Below the pieces are notes generated by a model that did not search any database, had not been told where the DNA came from, and saw only the letters and a list, made by a program, of their open reading frames with translations. Position numbers and translations under genes: made by a program. From contig CAYIWD010000005.1 in assembly GCA_964367055.1 (NCBI GenBank), forward strand, positions 1-34,468: 34,468 nucleotides of DNA. The letters run 5' to 3'. Numbering within the stretch: the first letter of the stretch is position 1; each line of letters begins with the position of its first letter. Of the stretch, positions 29,868-34,468 are shown piece after piece. This DNA is from UM-FILTER-39-64 sp964367055 (GTDB lineage: Bacteria > Patescibacteriota > Minisyncoccia > UBA6257 > UBA9933).

Positions 29868-30407
29868 TTAACCATCATACAATAGATTAAGTCTCGTTAA
29901 AATGAAAACCGATAAAAACGCTAAAATCAAGGCAATAAAAAAGCCAATCCACAAGCCGCTTAAATTAATTGATGGATTAATATTTATCGCGGAACTGTTT
30001 GGCAAAATTTCAGCTGAAGCCAAAGAACTCGTAGGAATTTCTAAAATATTTACTTTGCCCGGCGTTGGCTTAGAGGTTAAAACGAATTGACTATTTTGCC
30101 TGACGAAACTTTTGCCTTCTGGAGCAACACCAGAAAATTCCGCTTTATCAATCAAATTCCCATTTGCGTCATAAAGAAAAAGTGTTTCGGCGTCGTTGTT
30201 TAAAATAATTTTTGTAGTTTTATAATCAAGCAATAGATACTTACCGGCTTCAACCGCTTGACTCTTAAAAGTAAAAGTTTTTCCCGAAGCGTCTTTCATT
30301 TTCCAGCCGGATAAGTTTACTGGCTTAAGACCATCGTTAAATAATTCTATAAACTCAGCATCAGTATCTTTGCCGACTGGGTTTGGGAGAAATTCAGAAA
30401 TTATCAT
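29868..30407 (-). CDS. Lamin-tail-domain protein with C-terminal membrane helix
   Basis: 179 residues. Residues 1-115 are a lamin tail domain: IISEFLPNPVGKDTDAEFIE, LSGWKMKDASGKTF and FVRQNSQFVLTSKPTPG are its standard strands. A Ser/Asn/Ile-rich linker leads to one hydrophobic helix at about 151-172 (GLWIGFFIALILAF), followed by a short tail. In secreted LTD proteins a signal peptide precedes the domain; here the LTD begins at residue 1 and ruvB ends 3 bases upstream, so no signal peptide can be added. The orientation is thus uncertain: a tail-anchored protein with a cytoplasmic LTD, or a lost signal. Role unknown; often linked to surface or nuclease proteins. Confidence 0.78.
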   Translation of the reverse strand: MIISEFLPNPVGKDTDAEFIELFNDGLKPVNLSGWKMKDASGKTFTFKSQAVEAGKYLLLDYKTTKIILNNDAETLFLYDANGNLIDKAEFSGVAPEGKSFVRQNSQFVLTSKPTPGKVNILEIPTSSLASAEILPNSSAININPSINLSGLWIGFFIALILAFLSVFILTRLNLLYDG

Positions 30408-30410
30408 AAA

Positions 30411-31418
30411 TTATCGAGTATGAATTTTTAGGTGCTTATAAGCTTCTTCTGTGGCAACTCTCCCCTGCGGCGTTCTCTGTAAAAATCCCAATTTCATTAA
30501 ATACGGCTCGTAGATTTCTTCAATCGTGCCTTTTTCTTCGTCTGAAACAGCGGCTAAAGCGTTCAATCCAACTGGCCGATTGTGAAATTTTTTGATAATC
30601 GTTTCCAATAAATAGCGTTCACCGGTTTCTAACCCTAACTCGTCTATTGCTAAAAATTTTAATGTTTCAAAAATTACATTATCATCAATCAAATTAAAGT
30701 TATTAACCTCAGCAAAATCTCTAGCGCGTTTTAACAGGCGATTAGCGACGCGAGGCGTAAACCGCGAAGCTTTAGCCAGGGACAGAATTGCTTCCGGCGT
30801 TAATTTTATTTTCATTAATTTAGCGGAGCGAAGAATAATAGTTTTAATTTCTTCAATCGTGTAATAATCAAATTTAAAAATAGCGCCAAATCGCGAACGC
30901 AAAGGATTTGATAATAAAGATGGTCGCGTAGTAGCGCAAATCAAGGTAAAAGCCGGTAAATCCAAAGAAATAAGACGGCTAGCTAGGCCCTTGCCAACAG
31001 TCAAGCAACACTGACGCGATTCCATTGCTGGATAAAGCATTTCTTCAACTGACTTGGGAATCCGGTGAGCTTCATCAATAAAAAGCACGTCTTGGTTCTC
31101 TAGGTTTGAAAGCAGGGCCGCCAAATCGCCAAGTTTTTGAAGAGCCGGGCCAGTCGCGACTTTCAAATTCCCCTTTAATTCTTTGGCCACCAAATTAGCC
31201 AAAGTAGTTTTACCTAGCCCCGCGGGCCCGTAGAATAACAAATGGTCAGAACATTCATTTCTTTTTTTTGCAGCCGCTAAAATCAAAGACACCGCATTTT
31301 TAATTTTTTCCTGACCGATGTAATCAGACCAAGAAGCGGGTCGTAATACAGAATCAATAAATTTATCTTCTTTTATAAGCACTGAACGGTTAATTTTGCG
31401 GCTCTTGACTTTTTCCAT
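30411..31418 (-). CDS. ruvB: Holliday junction helicase RuvB
   Basis: 335 residues, standard size. Walker A GPAGLGKTTLANL (about 64-76), Walker B LFIDEAHRIPKSVEE, sensor CATTRPSLLSNPLRSRFG, and the winged-helix C-terminus with IYEPYLMKLGFLQRTPQGR (the conserved EPYLxxxGxxxRTPRGR motif). RuvB hexamers drive branch migration with RuvA, encoded at 12687, far away. It follows nothing directly upstream in its operon; the lamin-tail gene starts 3 bases after it. Probable promoter upstream of 31418 in the region shared with the structured RNA candidate. Confidence 0.96.
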   Translation of the reverse strand: MEKVKSRKINRSVLIKEDKFIDSVLRPASWSDYIGQEKIKNAVSLILAAAKKRNECSDHLLFYGPAGLGKTTLANLVAKELKGNLKVATGPALQKLGDLAALLSNLENQDVLFIDEAHRIPKSVEEMLYPAMESRQCCLTVGKGLASRLISLDLPAFTLICATTRPSLLSNPLRSRFGAIFKFDYYTIEEIKTIILRSAKLMKIKLTPEAILSLAKASRFTPRVANRLLKRARDFAEVNNFNLIDDNVIFETLKFLAIDELGLETGERYLLETIIKKFHNRPVGLNALAAVSDEEKGTIEEIYEPYLMKLGFLQRTPQGRVATEEAYKHLKIHTR

Positions 31419-31455
31419 AATGTATGCTACGCTAAAAATAAAAATATATCACATT

Positions 31456-31617
31456 AAGACCGCCTAATTCTGTGGGTCATAAGAGAATTTCTTTTAGCTT
31501 TCGGAAAGTTTGGCTTTGGCTGGACTTCTCCTCGAAGAAATTCTTAAATCTCTTTTTTCCAAGATTAAGAGTTTTTATTCTCAATTACGAGAAATACCCA
31601 CAGACTTAGACGGTCTT
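31456..31617 (+). ncRNA. Candidate structured RNA with terminator-like closing stem
   Basis: AAGACCG...CTAA..CTGTGGGT (31456-31477) pairs with ACCCACAG..TTAG.CGGTCTT (31596-31617) in an interrupted stem of about 19 pairs, and a T-run follows at once. Inside are AGAATTTCTT/AAGAAATTCT (31484-31493 with 31535-31544), CTTT-CGG-AAAG (31498-31508) and TTCTC/GAGAA (31578-31593), giving a multibranch fold. A possible promoter is TTGACT (31405-31410), 17 bases, extended TGC-TACGCT (31428-31433). No known RNA family is recognised. A repeat element is the alternative. Confidence 0.45.
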
Positions 31618-31619
31618 TT

Positions 31620-33365
31620 TTATTCCAAACGAATTACTCCGGTCATTCCCTCCACCTCTTCAAAGGTGGTTATGCCGGAAATTATTTTCAAAATTCCATC
31701 TTGTTGCATTGTTGCCATCCCTTGCTCTATGGCAAATTTTTTAATATAAGATTCACCGGCCTCTTGTTTGATTAATTCCTCTAAGGTTTTATGCGACGAC
31801 AAAGAGGCATTTTTCGGGTCAATAAGCAATTTTTCGTATTCGGGATCATTTAAAAGCAACTCATAGATGCCAATTCGTCCATGATAGCCGGTGTTGTTGC
31901 ATTTATCGCACCCCCTGGCTTTAAAAATTTTTATCTCTTTAAATTTTTCCCGATTAATTCTTTTTGGTAGGTGGCCTAAAAACTTTTCAATTTTTTTTCT
32001 TAGAATTTCATCAACTTCTTGAGGAATTTTACAATTAGAACAAAGCCGACGAACCAATCTTTGAGCAATTACCAAATTAAGCGCTGGTCCGATACTTGAC
32101 GATTTTACGCCCAAATCCAAAAGCCGCGGAATAGCGCCGGCTGCTTCGTTGGCGTGAAGGGTAGAGAATACCAAATGCCCAGTTAGCGCTGCCTGAACAG
32201 CAATTTCACCAGTTTCCTTATCCCTAATTTCTCCCACCAAAATAACGTCTGGATCTTGACGCATCAAAGAACGCAAACCATTAGAAAATGTATAGCCAGC
32301 TTCTTCGTCTACCTGTGTTTGTTCAATACCCTCAAGATGATATTCGATTGGGTCTTCAATGGTGATAACTTTTATTTCCGAAGTTTTTTTATATTTTAAG
32401 AAAGCGTAAAGCGTGGTGGTTTTTCCAGAGCCAGTCGGACCAGTATTAAGAATCATGCCATTGGGCCTTTTAAGTTCGTTTTTAATTATCTCTAGGTCGT
32501 CACCTCTAATGCCTAAATCCGCTAAAGAAAGATTAATGACTTCAGGGTCTAAGAGGCGCATCACTACCACTTCGCCAAATTCCGAAGGCGCCACCACTAC
32601 TCTAACTTCTATTTCTTTTTCCGGGAATTTTATTGTAAATCTGCCATCCTGTGGCTCATCGTGAATATTAAGTTTTAATCCGGAGAGCAATTTTATCCGA
32701 GAAATTAAATGAAGATAAATATCTTTTTTAATTTCGCCAAAAACATCATGAAGCAATCCGTCAATTCTTAATCTCAATTTAACTTCGTTTTTTGTTGACT
32801 CAAAATGAATATCTGAAGCCCGGTTGGCTAAGGCGCCCCCTAAAACAATTTCTAAAATTTCACCAGCATAACCAAGTTCGCTATTAAATTTTTGAACTGA
32901 AGTTTTAATATCTTCTAAGGAAGTGAGGGTGTTTTTCAATTCAACTAATTTTTTTTCTTCAATATTAATACGGCCGGTGATTTCTTCTGGTTTTTCAAGC
33001 ACAAATTTATAAAAACTCCAGACATGGTTTAAGCCAGCCAATGAAACGACAAAAATAGAAGGCAAATATCCTTCTGATTTTAGTTTTTCAATTATTGTTT
33101 TTGCGCCAGAATCGTCTGGGTCAAAAGCCACTAAAGCGATTTTCTTTTCTTTGAGCTCAATAGCTGCTATCTTGGCCCTTTTCGCGCTTTCTTCGGGAAT
33201 TAATTTTAGGGCTTCAATATTTATCGGCGCGGTTGATAAATCGCTGTAAGGATAACCTGATTTATCCGCCCTTCTTTTTGCATCTCTTTCTTCTGCTTCC
33301 CGGTGCATCTGGCTCAATTTATCTTTAATTTTATTCAAAGGGGTTTTAATCTGCGCCATTAACAT
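31620..33365 (-). CDS. pilB: GspE/PilB-family type IV pilus or type II secretion ATPase
   Basis: 581 residues. An N-terminal domain (about 1-150, T2SSE_N-like, with charged coiled-coil start) precedes the hexameric ATPase core: RASDIHFE near 182, Walker A GPTGSGKTT (309-317), Asp box ITIEDPIE, Walker B DPDVILVGEIRD, His box TGHLVFSTLHAN. The tetracysteine zinc site is CSNC...C..C, formed by RRLCSNCKIP and CDKCNNTGYHGRIGIYE near 505. It powers pilus or pseudopilus assembly. No other pil genes are in the window. A second in-frame ATG three codons in is an alternative start. Abuts the structured element at its 3' end. Confidence 0.92.
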   Translation of the reverse strand: MLMAQIKTPLNKIKDKLSQMHREAEERDAKRRADKSGYPYSDLSTAPINIEALKLIPEESAKRAKIAAIELKEKKIALVAFDPDDSGAKTIIEKLKSEGYLPSIFVVSLAGLNHVWSFYKFVLEKPEEITGRINIEEKKLVELKNTLTSLEDIKTSVQKFNSELGYAGEILEIVLGGALANRASDIHFESTKNEVKLRLRIDGLLHDVFGEIKKDIYLHLISRIKLLSGLKLNIHDEPQDGRFTIKFPEKEIEVRVVVAPSEFGEVVVMRLLDPEVINLSLADLGIRGDDLEIIKNELKRPNGMILNTGPTGSGKTTTLYAFLKYKKTSEIKVITIEDPIEYHLEGIEQTQVDEEAGYTFSNGLRSLMRQDPDVILVGEIRDKETGEIAVQAALTGHLVFSTLHANEAAGAIPRLLDLGVKSSSIGPALNLVIAQRLVRRLCSNCKIPQEVDEILRKKIEKFLGHLPKRINREKFKEIKIFKARGCDKCNNTGYHGRIGIYELLLNDPEYEKLLIDPKNASLSSHKTLEELIKQEAGESYIKKFAIEQGMATMQQDGILKIISGITTFEEVEGMTGVIRLE

Positions 33366-33415
33366 AAATATAAAATATAAAAATTAAAATAGCAAATAAA
33401 AAAAATAAATTTTGA

Positions 33416-33680
33416 AAAATAACCCCTCGCAGTCGTTAATGAGGGGTTTATTGGGGCGGAGAGAAAAGTGCCAGTTCGTCAAGGAGGAGGGTCCTGACGA
33501 TTGGGGTGTGCCTGCTCCAGGCAAAGAGATTCAAAGCGGGAGCAAGCGATCTCTTTTCTTCCGCCATTTTATTTAGGCGCAGCAGCGACCTTGTTTTTGG
33601 GGGTGAAACAAGGAGGTGATATGGATAAGATCGCTGCCGCGCCATTTTTATTTCAAAGAGCCGCAACTTAATTACTAATA
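33416..33680 (-). ncRNA. Hairpin-rich non-coding tract, possible minus-strand RNA
   Basis: Consecutive inverted repeats: ACCCCTC/GAGGGGT (33422-33447), CGTCA/TGACG, TGCCTG-CTC-CAGGCA, AAAGAGAT/ATCTCTTT, CCTTGTTT/AAACAAGG, and a 13-base GGCGCAGCAGCGA with TCGCTGCCGCGCC (one mismatch). On the minus strand the first ends in TTATTTTT, terminator-like, and TTGTAA-16-TATTAT lies upstream near 33710-33685. A 72-codon minus frame here lacks a Shine-Dalgarno and looks incidental. Identity unknown. Confidence 0.35.
33621..33671 (+). CDS. Candidate 16-residue small ORF with strong Shine-Dalgarno
   Basis: ATG at 33621 directly follows AAGGAGGTGAT (33610-33620) and encodes MDKIAAAPFLFQRAAT before TAA. 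The Shine-Dalgarno lies partly within the CCTTGTTT/AAACAAGG hairpin, which could hide it. Spacing from GGAGG to ATG is 5 bases, a little short. It may be a leader peptide or a by-product of the hairpin tract. Confidence 0.3.
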   Translation: MDKIAAAPFLFQRAAT

Positions 33681-33720
33681 TAATAATAGCGGCCTTTAGA
33701 AAATTTACAAGTACACATAT

Positions 33721-33748
33721 TTGACAAAATTTAAAAAGGGTGTATAAT
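33721..33748 (+). promoter_or_regulatory. Consensus sigma70 promoter
   Basis: TTGACA (33721-33726), 16 bases, TATAAT (33743-33748): both boxes are perfect. Transcription should begin near 33755 and read the 48-residue protein and lipoprotein genes. Confidence 0.85.
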
Positions 33749-33794
33749 TAAAACCAGCAAAATTGTCAAATAAATATGAAAGGAGGTGATTTAA

Positions 33795-33941
33795 TTGGCC
33801 TGGAAAAAGGCGGTTCATCAAAGCCACATCTCTGGAAAGGGGAGGTGGCGAAAATCAAAATTGGTGCGCGCTGAAATCGAGCGTGGCATCAAAAAACTGC
33901 GGCGAATTTGCCGTAAAAACCAACAGAGGGAGGCGATTTAG
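33795..33941 (+). CDS. Small very basic protein, TTG start
   Basis: 48 residues, starting at TTG 33795 placed 5 bases after AAGGAGGTGAT (33779-33789); it ends in TAG one base before the next ATG. The sequence is strongly basic (KGRWRKSKLVRAEIERGIKK, RRICRKNQQREAI), with about a third Lys or Arg, consistent with nucleic-acid binding, and a probable long helix in its second half. No family recognised. The consensus promoter at 33721, the Shine-Dalgarno and the close coupling to the lipoprotein gene favour a real gene despite the small size. Confidence 0.55.
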   Translation: MAWKKAVHQSHISGKGRWRKSKLVRAEIERGIKKLRRICRKNQQREAI

Positions 33942-34468
33942 ATGAAAAAGATTTTAGTTTTGAGTTTTTTAGTTTTCGGTTTACTGGTTGGTTGCGCCAC
34001 ACTTGACCCCGCAGGGCCGAGGAATACGCAAGAAGCGTTTCCCATCCGTAACCAAGACCCTCGTTGGGGCATCATCGTTAACGAGAGCACGACTCACCTC
34101 AACGTTTTTATTTACGATGAGGCGAACCGGCTGATTGAACAGGGGTACTTAGCTGGCGCTGGCCGTTTTTTCACGGTCAATGGTCAAAATATGCCCCGGT
34201 ACTGGATTCGACAATTGGAGGTTGGTAGTTATAGAGTGGAGATTTTCCCATTCTACTACCAAACCGACATTCTTAATCCGTTGTTCGGGGGGCCAGCTCG
34301 GTACAGAGTTGACCTACCTAAACAGGAGACCGGAATTTACGTCGGCCGAAACCCCACCGCTTACTACGACTATGGGTACGCCAATTTCGGTGGCACCTAT
34401 CGCCACTGGGGTTGGATTGTGCACCTGAACGGCGGCTATGTGCCGGAAACAGCGCATGGCCCAGGAAT
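33942..34468 (+). CDS. Lipoprotein of unknown function (3' end outside window)
   Basis: Open from the ATG at 33942 to the window edge (175 codons). Residues 1-19 form a lipoprotein signal, KKILVLSFLVFGLLVG, with the lipobox LVGC and the modified Cys at residue 19. The mature part begins ATLDPAGPRN and is rich in aromatic residues (FPFYYQTDIL, YYDYGYANFGG, HWGWIVHLNGGYV), as in beta-rich surface proteins. GIIVNESTTHLNVFIYDEA and GSYRVEIFP look like beta-strands of a carboxypeptidase-regulatory or transthyretin-like domain, but I do not assign one. AGGGAGG lies 9 bases before the ATG. Shared promoter at 33721. Confidence 0.7.
   Translation, partial: MKKILVLSFLVFGLLVGCATLDPAGPRNTQEAFPIRNQDPRWGIIVNESTTHLNVFIYDEANRLIEQGYLAGAGRFFTVNGQNMPRYWIRQLEVGSYRVEIFPFYYQTDILNPLFGGPARYRVDLPKQETGIYVGRNPTAYYDYGYANFGGTYRHWGWIVHLNGGYVPETAHGPG

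Noticed and set aside
29902..30090. 62-codon plus-strand frame antisense to the lamin-tail gene
   Set aside because: It mirrors the hydrophobic helix and linker of the real gene and has no start signals.
31456..31617. 6S RNA
   Set aside because: 6S RNA is one long hairpin with a central bubble; this segment appears multibranched and shows no recognisable 6S features.
33448..33666. 72-codon reading frame on the minus strand
   Set aside because: No Shine-Dalgarno, Leu/Pro/Arg-rich composition without recognisable domain, and it runs through several hairpins; a structured non-coding tract explains it better.

Overview
The window looks like a chromosome fragment from a Patescibacteria/CPR bacterium, most likely Parcubacteria-like. 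This is an inference from gene content and style. The DNA is AT-rich and tightly packed, several core genes appear leaderless, and TGA is an ordinary stop (the ferredoxin ends in TGA). Families often seen in that group recur: a short Mur ligase, an EF-Tu domain-2-like protein, a lamin-tail protein, a single-domain GIY-YIG nuclease, a PilB-type ATPase, and cohesin/dockerin proteins. No rRNA is present and no taxon can be fixed from this window alone.

Layout. 1-3835 (minus): a beta-CASP nuclease, a LOG-like protein, an EF-like small protein, MgtC and a truncated amino-acid permease. 3874-4362 (plus): two small orphan genes with their own promoter and terminator. 4404-8009: an iron-sulfur block with a leaderless ferredoxin facing an operon of a deoxyhypusine-synthase homologue (apparently frameshifted), cysteine desulfurase, IscU/NifU scaffold and a flavin reductase. 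8041-13265 (minus): a small membrane protein, a MurE-like ligase, a charged unknown protein, a RhuM-Fic protein and RuvA. 13305-20242: rpsT, a small orphan, a long-hairpin element, the rpsO-NYN-pnp operon, then rpsA and ftsH. 20246-20689 is a damaged tRNA locus: a 5' tRNA fragment split by a palindromic element, a GIY-YIG gene running into an intact tRNA-Ile(UAU), and a 3' tRNA fragment.

20729-26254 is the most notable part: five consecutive secreted or membrane proteins that form a cohesin-dockerin system without any recognisable enzyme. One carries FN3 on a membrane anchor. One is FN3-SH3-dockerin, one is a cohesin on a C-terminal membrane anchor, one has both cohesin and dockerin, and one joins a cohesin to two peptidoglycan-binding-like domains. 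Together they could build a non-catalytic surface scaffold, perhaps for adhesion to a host cell.

26272-34468: a structured-leader orphan gene, dedA, a LAGLIDADG endonuclease, yraN, another orphan, tsaE, a lamin-tail protein, ruvB, a candidate structured RNA, pilB, a hairpin-rich tract, and an operon of a 48-residue basic protein plus a truncated lipoprotein.

Two start-signal styles are visible. Several conserved genes have a -10 box 6-9 bases before ATG, implying leaderless mRNA. Small orphan genes carry very strong Shine-Dalgarno sequences, four of them the identical 11-mer AAGGAGGTGAT, and often their own terminators. Inverted repeats are abundant: long-hairpin elements at 13906-14162 and 17092-17224, a 42-bp perfect palindrome at 29795-29836, and three double-hairpin elements (10163-10200, 11541-11570, 20264-20296).
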